Shown piece by piece: positions 1 through 8,593 of a DNA stretch of 64,000 nucleotides (position 1 is the first letter of the stretch; every line of letters begins with the position of its first letter). The position numbers and the translations under genes were made by a program. Origin of the DNA: Sinomicrobium pectinilyticum (GTDB taxonomy: Bacteria; Bacteroidota; Bacteroidia; Flavobacteriales; Flavobacteriaceae); the NCBI RefSeq assembly GCF_003725735.1, contig NZ_RJTM01000011.1, forward strand, positions 1-64,000, written 5' to 3'. A model generated the notes under the pieces. The model was given only the letters and a program-made list of their open reading frames with translations, was not told the origin of the DNA and ran no database searches.

Positions 1-2
1 TA

Positions 3-27
3 TACCTCGTGGGCTTGCCCCGAGGTA
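3..27. repeat. REP-like palindrome
   Basis: A perfect 7-bp inverted repeat (TACCTCG at 3-9, CGAGGTA at 21-27) encloses an 11-base loop, tgggcttgccc. No T-run follows, so it is not a simple terminator. From memory, similar palindromes with a GGCTTGCCCC core recur between genes in Flavobacteriaceae, which suggests a dispersed REP-type unit; this is inference. It lies directly upstream of a decayed four-helix bundle gene. Confidence 0.5.
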
Positions 28-74
28 GTTGATTAAGCTGGGAGGAAAAGAGATAAAGAGTAAAAGCTCAGGAA

Positions 75-279
75 ATGGGTACGTATAATTCATTTGAAGA
101 TCTTGAGGTATATCAGGATACACTGACTTTTACTGTACTTACTTAATCTTTTACAGAAAATAGACTATATAGAAGAGCAGGAGTATAAAAAGCTAAAAGA
201 ATGGGTGTTGCTCATTTCAAAACAGTTAGCTAATTACATTAAATATATAAAAAGGAGAAGTCCGATGTTATTCAAATAA
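75..279 (+). pseudogene. Four-helix bundle (S23/IVP family) protein remnant, internally deleted
   Basis: Two pieces of a four-helix bundle protein (TIGR02436-type, related to 23S rRNA intervening-sequence proteins) survive. The N-terminal piece (75-146) reads MGTYNSFEDLEVYQDT and then stops; SFEDLEVYQ is the usual family opening. The C-terminal piece (160-279, another frame) reads IDYIEEQEYKKLKEW followed by ISKQLANYIKYIKRR and a stop, the usual family ending. Family members are about 115-130 residues, so roughly 50-60 central residues are missing and the frame is shifted. It is almost certainly non-functional. It lies between a REP-like palindrome and sufS, and an intact relative sits at 34485-34886. 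Confidence 0.75.
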
Positions 280-340
280 TTCTCGTTTATATACTTTTAG
301 TTTTTAACTTCTTAACTCTTTAACTCATTAATTTTTTGCA

Positions 341-1582
341 ATGGCAACTACAATTTCACATACCACATCTTTTGACGTAGAGGGAATACGAAAAGATTTC
401 CCCATACTGCAGCGGCAGGTGAACGGAAAACCTTTGGTGTATTTTGATAATGCTGCGACATCACAGACGCCACAGGTAGTTATAGATGCCATTGTGGATT
501 ATTATTCCCGGTACAATGCCAATATACACCGGGGCGTCCATACATTGTCGCAGGAAGCTACCGATGCCTACGAACAGGCGCGGATAAAGCTGCAAAAGCA
601 TTTTAATGCTGCAAAAGCATACGAGATGATCCTTACTTCGGGTACCACGCATGGGATCAATCTCGTGGCGAGCGGGTTTTCTTCTTTGCTGAAAGAGGGG
701 GACGAGATTATCGTATCGGCTATGGAACACCATTCCAATATTGTTCCGTGGCAAATGTTATGTGAAAAAACAGGGGCCATACTCCGGGTTATCCCCATGA
801 ACGAAGAGGGAGAATTGGTGATGAGCGCTTATACAGCCCTGCTCTCTGAAAAGACAAGGCTGGTATTCTGTAATCATATTTCCAATGCACTGGGTACGGT
901 AAATCCCATAGAAGAGATCATAGAAAAGGCGCATGATGTTGGCGCTGCGGTCCTGATCGACGGCGCACAGGCCTGTCCGCACATTAAACCGGATGTACAG
1001 GCCCTGGACGTAGATTTTTATGTGGCATCCGCGCATAAAATGTGCGGCCCGACGGGTGTTGGTGTGCTGTACGGAAAAGAAAAATGGTTACAGGAACTCC
1101 CGCCCTACCAGGGTGGTGGTGAAATGATCGCCGAAGTGACTTTCGAAAAGACCACTTATGCCGGTCTGCCCCATAAATTCGAAGCCGGGACACCCAATAT
1201 TTGCGGAGGTATCGCTTTTGGAGCGGCAGTAGATTATCTCAACGGAATTGGTTTCGATAAGATAGAAGCTTATGAAAATGAATTACTTTCTTATGCTACC
1301 AAAGAACTTCTCAAAATAGAAGGGTTGCGTATCTACGGAACCTCCGGTCACAAAACCTCGGTCATTTCTTTTAATCTGGAAGGTATCCACCCGTACGATA
1401 TAGGCACTATCGTGGATAAGCTCGGAATTGCAGTGCGGACCGGACACCATTGTGCGCAACCTGTAATGGACTATTATAAGATACCCGGCACGGTACGTGC
1501 CAGTTTTGCATTCTACAATACCAGGGAGGAAATTGATGCGTTGGTAGCCGCCGTGAAAAAGGCCGCACAAATGCTGGCATAA
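341..1582 (+). CDS. sufS: Cysteine desulfurase SufS
   Basis: PLP-dependent group II cysteine desulfurase that takes sulfur from L-cysteine for Fe-S cluster assembly by the Suf system in the cytoplasm. At 413 residues it has the normal family length. The PLP lysine is K233 in SAHKMCGPTG and the persulfide cysteine is C371 in RTGHHCAQP, the short-loop signature of SufS rather than IscS. The ATG at 341 gives the expected N-terminus, with FPIL near residue 20 and YFDNAATSQ at 34-42. The usual partners sufBCD and sufE are not in the window; the genes to the right are unrelated, so any suf operon must lie to the left, beyond the pseudogene. Function is secure. Confidence 0.96.
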   Translation: MATTISHTTSFDVEGIRKDFPILQRQVNGKPLVYFDNAATSQTPQVVIDAIVDYYSRYNANIHRGVHTLSQEATDAYEQARIKLQKHFNAAKAYEMILTSGTTHGINLVASGFSSLLKEGDEIIVSAMEHHSNIVPWQMLCEKTGAILRVIPMNEEGELVMSAYTALLSEKTRLVFCNHISNALGTVNPIEEIIEKAHDVGAAVLIDGAQACPHIKPDVQALDVDFYVASAHKMCGPTGVGVLYGKEKWLQELPPYQGGGEMIAEVTFEKTTYAGLPHKFEAGTPNICGGIAFGAAVDYLNGIGFDKIEAYENELLSYATKELLKIEGLRIYGTSGHKTSVISFNLEGIHPYDIGTIVDKLGIAVRTGHHCAQPVMDYYKIPGTVRASFAFYNTREEIDALVAAVKKAAQMLA

Positions 1583-1691
1583 AAGGGTATTTGCCCCGGG
1601 CCCGGAAAGACAGGTAATGCAATGTGTTTCAGGTAAGTGAATGGGAATCAATAAAAAAGCGGATTAAAAGTGTTCATATCAAAATAATTTC

Positions 1692-1699
1692 TAAATTTG
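1692..1699 (+). promoter_or_regulatory. -7 element of prs promoter (TAAATTTG)
   Basis: Exact match to the Bacteroidota sigma-ABfr -7 consensus TAnnTTTG, 46 bases before the prs ATG. No convincing TTTG -33 box was found at the usual spacing. Confidence 0.6.
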
Positions 1700-1745
1700 C
1701 ACCTCGCTAACAAACAGGACAAAACTACTAAACAACACCATAATA

Positions 1746-2687
1746 ATGTCTTATACAGTGCCTGAACCCAAGATTTTTGCCTGTGAGCAAAGCATGGTCC
1801 TCGCAGAAAAAATTGCAGAATCTTTCGGGACAGAATTAGGACGTGTAACGTTCTCTAAATACAGTGATGGTGAATTTCAGCCGTCTTTTGAAGAATCTAT
1901 AAGGGGGTCAAGGATATTTATTATAGGCTCCACCCACCCCGGAACGGAAAATCTTATGGAGATGCTGTTGATGCTCGACGCAGCCAAAAGAGCTTCGGCA
2001 AGGCATATAACCGCTGTTTTACCGTATTTCGGATGGGCCAGGCAGGACAGAAAAGACAAACCGAGGGTTCCGATAGGGGCCAAACTGGTAGCGAAATTGC
2101 TGGAAACTGCCGGTGCAACCAGGATCATTACCATGGACCTGCATGCAGACCAGATACAAGGCTTTTTCGAAAAACCCGTGGATCATTTGTTTGCATCTAC
2201 CATATTTTTGCCCTACCTGGAATCTCTTAAGCTGGATAACCTTACCATTGCTTCGCCCGATATGGGAGGTTCCAAAAGGGCCTATGCTTATTCCAAGTTC
2301 CTGGAAAGTGATGTGGTGATCTGCTATAAGCAGCGAAAGAAAGCCAATGTTATAGACCATATGGAACTGATAGGTGATGTGGAAGGAAAGAATGTGGTTC
2401 TGGTAGATGACATGGTAGATACGGCGGGAACCCTTACCAGGGCGGCAGACCTGATGATAGAAAAAGGCGCGGTCAGTGTGCGGGCTATTACAACACACGC
2501 TCTGCTGTCCGGTAATGCTTATGAAAGGATAGAGAATTCCAAGCTGGAGGAACTGATCGTAACCGATTCGATCCCGTTGAAGAAAGAGAGCCCGAAAGTG
2601 AAGGTGCTTACTTGTGCCAACCTTTTTGCAGATGTTATGCAAAGGGTACATCAAAACACCTCTATCAGCTCTAAATTTTTAATGTAA
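1746..2687 (+). CDS. prs: Ribose-phosphate pyrophosphokinase
   Basis: Makes PRPP from ribose 5-phosphate and ATP, feeding purine, pyrimidine, histidine, tryptophan and NAD synthesis. The 313 residues match class I PRPP synthetases. Visible signatures are PYFGWARQDRK (93-103, ATP site), DLHADQIQGFF (131-141, divalent-cation/PRPP synthetase signature), PDMGGSKRA (171-179) and the PRPP loop VLVDDMVDTAGTL (218-230). It has its own -7 promoter box and is followed 53 bases later by rplY, an arrangement often seen in Flavobacteriia. Nothing unusual. Confidence 0.97.
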   Translation: MSYTVPEPKIFACEQSMVLAEKIAESFGTELGRVTFSKYSDGEFQPSFEESIRGSRIFIIGSTHPGTENLMEMLLMLDAAKRASARHITAVLPYFGWARQDRKDKPRVPIGAKLVAKLLETAGATRIITMDLHADQIQGFFEKPVDHLFASTIFLPYLESLKLDNLTIASPDMGGSKRAYAYSKFLESDVVICYKQRKKANVIDHMELIGDVEGKNVVLVDDMVDTAGTLTRAADLMIEKGAVSVRAITTHALLSGNAYERIENSKLEELIVTDSIPLKKESPKVKVLTCANLFADVMQRVHQNTSISSKFLM

Positions 2688-2740
2688 GCCGGTATACCGG
2701 ATTGCAGGAGTAAAGAGAAATATTTTAATTTTTATATAGA

Positions 2741-3337
2741 ATGAAGTCAATTACAATTAAAGGATCTCAAAGAGAAAGCGTGGGCAAAGCGTCGACTAAA
2801 GCCTTACGTAATGCTGAAAAGGTTCCTTGCGTACTTTACGGAGGAGATAGCCCTTTACACTTTTCGGCAGACGAACTGGCGTTTTCCAAATTGGTTTACA
2901 CTCCGGATGTACATACCGTAGTGATTGACCTGGAAAACGGAGGAAAATACAATGCAATCCTGCAGGATATCCAATTTCACCCGGTAACGGACAAGATTTT
3001 GCATATCGATTTTTATCAGATGCACGATGATAAGGAAGTTACCCTGGAAATCCCGGTTAAGATCGAAGGGAATGCTCCCGGTGTTATCAAAGGTGGGGTA
3101 TTGCGTCTTACGAAGCGTAAGCTTAAAGTAAAGGCACTTCCCGAGAACCTGCCGGATTATATTCCTGCAAATATTTCAGAAATGGAAATCGGTAACAAAC
3201 TCTATGTTACTGCCCTTGCCAATGATAATTATAAGATATTGCACCCGGACAACACCGTAGTTTGCCAGGTGAGAATATCACGTGCTGCGATGAAAGCTGC
3301 ACAGGAAGCTGCGAAAGCAGAGAAAACAGGCAAATAA
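2741..3337 (+). CDS. rplY: 50S ribosomal protein L25/general stress protein Ctc
   Basis: Long (Ctc/TL5-type) form of the 5S rRNA-binding ribosomal protein. The N-terminal L25 domain (about residues 1-95) includes VPCVLYGG and the [19 protein letters not shown] stretch; a C-terminal beta domain follows (about 96-180), ending in an Ala/Lys-rich tail. The 198-residue length is normal for Bacteroidota. It is probably co-transcribed with prs and closed by the strong terminator at 3361-3390, so pth would have its own transcription start or rely on read-through. Confidence 0.95.
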   Translation: MKSITIKGSQRESVGKASTKALRNAEKVPCVLYGGDSPLHFSADELAFSKLVYTPDVHTVVIDLENGGKYNAILQDIQFHPVTDKILHIDFYQMHDDKEVTLEIPVKIEGNAPGVIKGGVLRLTKRKLKVKALPENLPDYIPANISEMEIGNKLYVTALANDNYKILHPDNTVVCQVRISRAAMKAAQEAAKAEKTGK

Positions 3338-3360
3338 TTGCATACCATATTTTTGTAGAA

Positions 3361-3395
3361 ACATCCCGGCTCTTGTCGGGATGTTTTTTATTTTT
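3361..3395 (+). terminator. Rho-independent terminator after rplY
   Basis: Perfect 8-bp stem (ACATCCCG 3361-3368, CGGGATGT 3377-3384) with an 8-base loop, followed by a T-rich run to about 3395. It lies 23 bases after the rplY stop. Confidence 0.88.
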
Positions 3396-3417
3396 ACCCG
3401 TAACAAAACAGTATGCA

Positions 3418-4053
3418 ATGCTGTCTTTTATAAAGAAAATTTTTAAACGGGAAAAAGAACCATTCGTATCTAACGAAGACATCGCTATGAAGAAGTTTTT
3501 GATCGTAGGCCTCGGAAATATCGGGAAAGAATATGAAAATACCCGTCACAATATCGGTTTCAGGATATTGGATTATCTGGCCGAAAAAGAATCCCTTCAA
3601 TTTGAAACGGCGAAGCTTGGGGACAGGTCTTTGTATAAGGTAAAGGGAAGGACTCTCGTACTTTTGAAACCGAGTACCTATATGAACCTCAGTGGCAAGG
3701 CGGTAAAGTACTGGATGGATAAGGAAAAAATACCCCTGGAGAACGTATTGATTATTACCGATGACATCAACATCCCTTTCGGAACGATCCGTTTGAAAAC
3801 CAAGGGAAGTGACGGAGGGCACAATGGCCTGAAAGATATACAGGCACAACTGAATACCACGCAATACAACAGGTTTCGTTTCGGAGTCGGAGCCGAATTT
3901 ACAAAAGGCAGGCAGATAGATTATGTTCTGGGAGTGTGGAATGAAGAAGAAAACAAAGCCCTTCCCGAACGGTTGGGAAAGGCTTGTGAACTTATACGAT
4001 CTTTTGCCACTGCCGGAATTACCAATACCATGAATACCTTTAACGGCAAATAA
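3418..4053 (+). CDS. pth: Peptidyl-tRNA hydrolase
   Basis: Releases peptides from prematurely dropped peptidyl-tRNA. Motifs: GLGNIGKEY (31-39), then NTRHNIGF with the catalytic His at 44, the catalytic Asp in TDDINIPFGT, and GSDGGHNGLKDI. Two starts are possible: ATG 3418 (211 residues, with a Lys-rich N-terminal extension typical in my recollection of Flavobacteriaceae) or ATG 3487, which begins directly at the MKKFLIVGLGN core (188 residues, the classical length). A still earlier in-frame ATG at 3262 lies inside rplY and upstream of the terminator, so it is rejected. The gene converges on the lipoprotein gene at 4090. Confidence 0.94.
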   Translation: MLSFIKKIFKREKEPFVSNEDIAMKKFLIVGLGNIGKEYENTRHNIGFRILDYLAEKESLQFETAKLGDRSLYKVKGRTLVLLKPSTYMNLSGKAVKYWMDKEKIPLENVLIITDDINIPFGTIRLKTKGSDGGHNGLKDIQAQLNTTQYNRFRFGVGAEFTKGRQIDYVLGVWNEEENKALPERLGKACELIRSFATAGITNTMNTFNGK

Positions 4054-4089
4054 GGGTAATACCTGCTTTTTGTCTGATTTTCGTCCGGG

Positions 4090-4785
4090 CTAATCTACCT
4101 TAAAGATAAACACTTCCGATCGGGACCGGTTGCCCTGGGAATCTTTTGTGACAACACTCCAGTAGTATACTGTTTTGGAGGTTACGGCAATACCATCGAG
4201 CTCGCTTTCTTCAAGATCGGTTGCTATCGCCGTCTCCGGGGGATTGGCGTTTCCGAAATATATGTCATACCCGGTGATATCTCCGTCTATGTCGTTACCT
4301 TCCCATTGCAGGGAAACCGTATTTCCCTTTGCCGTAATATTTTCACCGGGTTCGGGGGATATTGCCGTTGCGGGGAATGGGGCATAAGATTCCATACCGT
4401 CACCGGCATTGTAGAATTTCCAGCTTTCGCTTTCGGTGGTTTCCGGAATTTCGGTGCTGACGGAAGTTACCGTCCAGGAATAAGGCTCGCCTTTTCGTAA
4501 TACAGCTTCCAGAGAGGTAGCTTCCGTGCTGTATTCCTGGCTTGTACCGTCATTCAGGTTTTGTATCCGTAAACGATAACTATCTGTGTGTTCCGATGGT
4601 TCCCATTCGAACGGGATTCTGCTCTCATTGTCATTTATAGGGACACCTGCAGTACATTCCGAGTTATTTTCGGGAAATATAAGGGTGGCCATTCCGGGTT
4701 GCGAGGGGGCGTTGTCATCATCACTGCTACAGCTTATAATCATACATGAAAATACAATGCCCAGGCCTAATGCTAATTTTTTCAT
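4090..4785 (-). CDS. Surface lipoprotein with fibronectin III-like repeats
   Basis: A 231-residue predicted lipoprotein: a hydrophobic leader ends in the lipobox IISC (Cys19), followed by SSDDDN, the acidic residues that commonly mark surface export of lipoproteins in Bacteroidota. Two fibronectin III-like segments are recognisable: about 35-125 (IPFEWEPSEHTDSYRLRI) and about 135-230 (VSLQWEGNDIDGDITGYDIY, ending YYWSVVTKDSQGNRS). Such modules bind partners or carbohydrate and are not catalytic. It is the last gene of the minus-strand protease block, 55 bases after the 1221-residue protease stop, so probably co-expressed with it. The specific role is unknown. Confidence 0.8.
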   Translation of the reverse strand: MKKLALGLGIVFSCMIISCSSDDDNAPSQPGMATLIFPENNSECTAGVPINDNESRIPFEWEPSEHTDSYRLRIQNLNDGTSQEYSTEATSLEAVLRKGEPYSWTVTSVSTEIPETTESESWKFYNAGDGMESYAPFPATAISPEPGENITAKGNTVSLQWEGNDIDGDITGYDIYFGNANPPETAIATDLEESELDGIAVTSKTVYYWSVVTKDSQGNRSRSEVFIFKVD

Positions 4786-4840
4786 TGTTCGTAGTATTGG
4801 TTAAAACTAAGAAATTTTGTCTTTTTTCACTTAAAAACAG

Positions 4841-7800
4841 TTATAATTTTACCATCTTAAAGGTTTTTTTGAACTGTTTTCCTTCTATTTTTATAAGGTA
4901 AACACCCGGTACAAGATCCGAGGCCTGTAATTCGAATTCACTACCCCCGTTGTTCCTGCTGTAATTTTGGGTCATTACCAGTTTTCCTGTGAGGGAGAAA
5001 ACCGAGATGTGAATATCGCCTTCAATGGCATTTCCTATAAAGACCCTGGTGGTTTCACGGAAGGGGTTCGGGTAAACTACCACGTCATCCGGGGCTATGT
5101 AGATCTTTTCGTGATATTCCCCCTGGCAGTCTTTACCTGTCTTCACGGTTAATTCGTTTTCTCCGGGTTCCAGGTCGAGAGATATTTTGCCTTCGGAAGT
5201 TTGTGTTGTCATTCCGTTTAATTGTATGGTATAAAGTTCTCCTCCTCGGAGTTCCAGTTCTAGTGTACGGCTGGCCTCATTTACTGCAGACAGTACGGCC
5301 AATGCTTCCGGTTGGGAAATTGTAAGGTCGAAGCACTGTTCGTAATTCGGATAACCGTCTACGGTAATACACATCGTATAATTCCCGGCATCCAGTCCGG
5401 CAGTTTCCCAAAAGTACTGAAAAGACCCTGTTATTTCCGTGCCGTCTTCCGCGGTGATCACCGCTTGGTAGTCCGATATTTCAATAGCTTCCACGCTTAT
5501 GGAGCCATCCTGATTGCCGCGACAGGTTTCACTGGTGGTTTTAAGTGCAAAATTATCTGCGGGTAAATCCGGGGAAGGTGGTTCCGAGCAGATGTCCAGC
5601 GAAAACGAATTAAGAGCGCCACCGTCTAAAGCAAAGCCGTCTTCAACGGTTAGGGTCCATGTTCCTTCTATATTTTCCCCCTGAAATACTTCAAACAGTT
5701 CCTGTGGTTGTATATTGCCGCTGACCGCCGGGGCTGTAGAGCTGCATTCCAGCGGAGAGCCGGTGTCACTGAAAGAAGCGTTTATGTCTTCACTGCCACC
5801 GCATACACCTTCCAGGATAACCACTGTAGTGCCTGATGGAGAGGTAAGGCTTACGGTGAGATCGGAAACATACGTGTGGGAAATATTCAGGCCTACAGAC
5901 AGGTCCGTAAGTTGCCCGGTTCCGGTAACTTCAATGGTAGAGGTCACAGTATTGGCCGTGGTATTATCTATGATAACCGGGGTATTGTTTTCGGTCATAT
6001 CGCAACTGGGAGCGGAGGTAGAGGTATGAAAGTAGAAGGTTTCACTGTATTCTCCTTCACCACAAAATCCGATGATTTTTACCCTCCAGTAGTACGTCAG
6101 GTCATATTCCAGTCCTTGCGGGCTGTAATGGGGATCTGTTACGGATGCCTCATCCAGTACGGAAGAAAAATCTTCATCGGTCGCTACCTGGACGGTGTAT
6201 GACTGTATATCGGGGACCTCTTCCCATTGTAGAGTTATGCCTGTATTGACATCACTGGCATTATACGGGGCTGTAAGGGATACGGTTCCGAGTTCTCCGC
6301 TGTCATGGACTTCCACAGTTATTTCTCTTTGGTCCGTAAGATCCTCTTCCGACGTTCCGGTAATAGTAAAAGCATAGGACCCTGCAGATATACTGTCTAT
6401 TCCGGAAACAATAACATTTACTTCAGTTTCGGTTTCCGTTGCTACTGCCGGTTCAAAACTGACATCTGCTCCTTCCGGGATATCAGTAGCAGAAAAAGTG
6501 ACTTCTCCGGCAAATCCGGGAGAGGCCTGGTATGTAAAGGAAAATTCCAGGTCATCGGGCTTACAGGCTATGAAATCCGTATTCTCGAATGCCAGGGCAA
6601 ATTCCCTGACGGCAAGGTCTCCCTTACTTACGGCAAAGAAGATATTGTCTACTGCTCTTATGACAATCCGCCCGTTATCCGTGTTCACATTATCCGGAAA
6701 TGTAATCTCATGACTTCCGTTGTTTTCCACATTACTGGCAAGAGGTATGAGTTCGGAAAAATTATCGGAAGTAGCAAACAGGATATCTACGGCCTGTACA
6801 TTGATATCTCCGGTATTGGTCCCGGCAACATCCCAGGTAACGGTTTGAGTGCTCCCGGAAGCAATATTTGCCGGTGCATCATGGGAAGTAACCATAAAAG
6901 GCCCTGCTTCGCCACTGACGGAGAGGGTTAAGTCGTCGCTGTTATTGGCCGCTCCCCCGGCACGATTGTCTCTTACCGTAAGCCGGAAATTAAGTTCCCT
7001 GGCAACTTCGGGGACAGTTTCCCATTGGGAGGAAGTATTACCTTCCAGTATTGTAGAGACTGCCGGGAAAAAACGTGTTTTTGACGTGGAAGGCGTAATG
7101 GACCGGAATACGGGGCCGGAAGTTGCCGTAGCACTCGGAAACGGGTTTAAAGCATCGTCCTCATCCATTTGTTCCCAGCAATAGGTAAGTTCGTCGTCGC
7201 TGTCCGCATCGGTACCTGTTCCGGTGAGTGTAAAAGGAGTCCCTTTCGGTATGGTATAATCCGGACCGGCATCGGCCGTAGGTGTATTATTCCCTGTAGG
7301 TGTGTCGGTCTGGCAGGTTGTGGTCTTTACATAATTGGTAACCTGTTCTATGCTGAAAGCATGGAAATAAGGATCACTGTGCGGTTGTATGTCCGTAGCA
7401 CCGGTTATACCGGCATAGCCCATAATGGTGGAACCGCTTCCCGGTTCGAAATGAGCATCTGTGCCTTCATCCCGAATGGCAAAGGTATGGTTGGCACCAA
7501 ACTGGTGTCCCATTTCGTGTGCCACAAAGTCTACATCGAAGTTATCCCCTTCTGGTATGGAATGCGAGGTGAAACCGCTGCCTTTACTGTTGTCCACACA
7601 TACACAACCGATACACCCTGCATTTCCGTTATTACTCCCCTGCACAAATACATGGCCGATATCATAATTTTCTTCACCGATAACGCTGGTCAGGGTATTT
7701 TGCAGCTGGCTGTTATAGTTCCCGGTATACGGGTCGGAGTCCGGATCGGTATAGATTACTTCATCCGTATTTTCGATCAGCACCGTTGTGATGGCAAAAT

Positions 7801-8506
7801 CATTTTCAAAAAGACCGTTTACCCTTGTCATTGTGGTGTTCATTGCAGCCAGGGCATCTTCTTTTGTACCGCCGAAATACTGGGTGTATTCACCGGTTGC
7901 GGAAAGTGCCAGCCTGTAGGTCCTCAATATACCGTCATCTGCATTCCTGCCGGCAGTTGCTCCCGTCCTGCGGATAACACCATCCCTGACGGTGCATTCG
8001 AAGCCGGACATGGCTTTTGATTTTTTCCGGTCATAGACTATATAGTCTTTTCTGTCTTCGGAATAAGGCTCTATGAATACAGATCCGTGGTCACCGGAAA
8101 GTTTCATGCTGTGCAATCCGAGGTGGGATATGCTGAACCGGATCTTTGCAGAAGGATCATCAATACCCTGTCCTGCATACGATTTTATTTCCGGATATCT
8201 GGCAGCAAGCGCAGGATGCATCACCGGGGCTTCGTAAACACGGAATTTCTCCATCTTTCCTTCGGAATCGGGAAATTCCAGAATGGTGTTCGACCTTCCC
8301 GTAGCCTGTCCCCGCAACGGGGCATTGCGCAGGGACCTTTTAAGGCTTTTTATATCCAGGGTATAGGTCTTTCCGGAAGACAGGTGTGCTTTATTGGGCA
8401 ATATTTTTGATTTTCCCGCTCCGTTTGTCGGGTTCCATACGGGGTTTTGTCCGTAACCGGCAAACAGGCATAGGGCAAACGCGATAAGGAGTAATTTTTT
8501 TATCAT
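4841..8506 (-). CDS. Secreted reprolysin-like zinc metalloprotease with T9SS sorting domain (copy 1)
   Basis: A 1221-residue multidomain secreted protease. Order: signal peptide (1-20); propeptide-like region (about 25-185); M12B-type catalytic domain with zinc site HEMGHQFGANH (His330, His334, His340; Glu331 catalytic) and Met-turn SGSTIMGYAG shortly after; PKD/Ig-like and fibronectin III modules; a proprotein convertase P-domain-like segment (ISHTYVSDLTVSLTSPSGTT); and a C-terminal T9SS type A domain (DDVVVYPNPF through GVYLIKIEG near the end). It would cross the outer membrane by T9SS and be released or anchored at the surface. It is strongly paralogous, domain by domain, to the protein at 10047-13730. 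Substrate unknown; protein degradation for nutrition is the simplest reading. Confidence 0.9.
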   Translation of the reverse strand: MIKKLLLIAFALCLFAGYGQNPVWNPTNGAGKSKILPNKAHLSSGKTYTLDIKSLKRSLRNAPLRGQATGRSNTILEFPDSEGKMEKFRVYEAPVMHPALAARYPEIKSYAGQGIDDPSAKIRFSISHLGLHSMKLSGDHGSVFIEPYSEDRKDYIVYDRKKSKAMSGFECTVRDGVIRRTGATAGRNADDGILRTYRLALSATGEYTQYFGGTKEDALAAMNTTMTRVNGLFENDFAITTVLIENTDEVIYTDPDSDPYTGNYNSQLQNTLTSVIGEENYDIGHVFVQGSNNGNAGCIGCVCVDNSKGSGFTSHSIPEGDNFDVDFVAHEMGHQFGANHTFAIRDEGTDAHFEPGSGSTIMGYAGITGATDIQPHSDPYFHAFSIEQVTNYVKTTTCQTDTPTGNNTPTADAGPDYTIPKGTPFTLTGTGTDADSDDELTYCWEQMDEDDALNPFPSATATSGPVFRSITPSTSKTRFFPAVSTILEGNTSSQWETVPEVARELNFRLTVRDNRAGGAANNSDDLTLSVSGEAGPFMVTSHDAPANIASGSTQTVTWDVAGTNTGDINVQAVDILFATSDNFSELIPLASNVENNGSHEITFPDNVNTDNGRIVIRAVDNIFFAVSKGDLAVREFALAFENTDFIACKPDDLEFSFTYQASPGFAGEVTFSATDIPEGADVSFEPAVATETETEVNVIVSGIDSISAGSYAFTITGTSEEDLTDQREITVEVHDSGELGTVSLTAPYNASDVNTGITLQWEEVPDIQSYTVQVATDEDFSSVLDEASVTDPHYSPQGLEYDLTYYWRVKIIGFCGEGEYSETFYFHTSTSAPSCDMTENNTPVIIDNTTANTVTSTIEVTGTGQLTDLSVGLNISHTYVSDLTVSLTSPSGTTVVILEGVCGGSEDINASFSDTGSPLECSSTAPAVSGNIQPQELFEVFQGENIEGTWTLTVEDGFALDGGALNSFSLDICSEPPSPDLPADNFALKTTSETCRGNQDGSISVEAIEISDYQAVITAEDGTEITGSFQYFWETAGLDAGNYTMCITVDGYPNYEQCFDLTISQPEALAVLSAVNEASRTLELELRGGELYTIQLNGMTTQTSEGKISLDLEPGENELTVKTGKDCQGEYHEKIYIAPDDVVVYPNPFRETTRVFIGNAIEGDIHISVFSLTGKLVMTQNYSRNNGGSEFELQASDLVPGVYLIKIEGKQFKKTFKMVKL

Positions 8507-8593
8507 GGATATTCGGGTTTAGGTTTATATGGTAATCAATGGGTGCATTGGTTTCATTCCCCGGAATGTTCTGCGACTTGTCCGGGGATTGAA

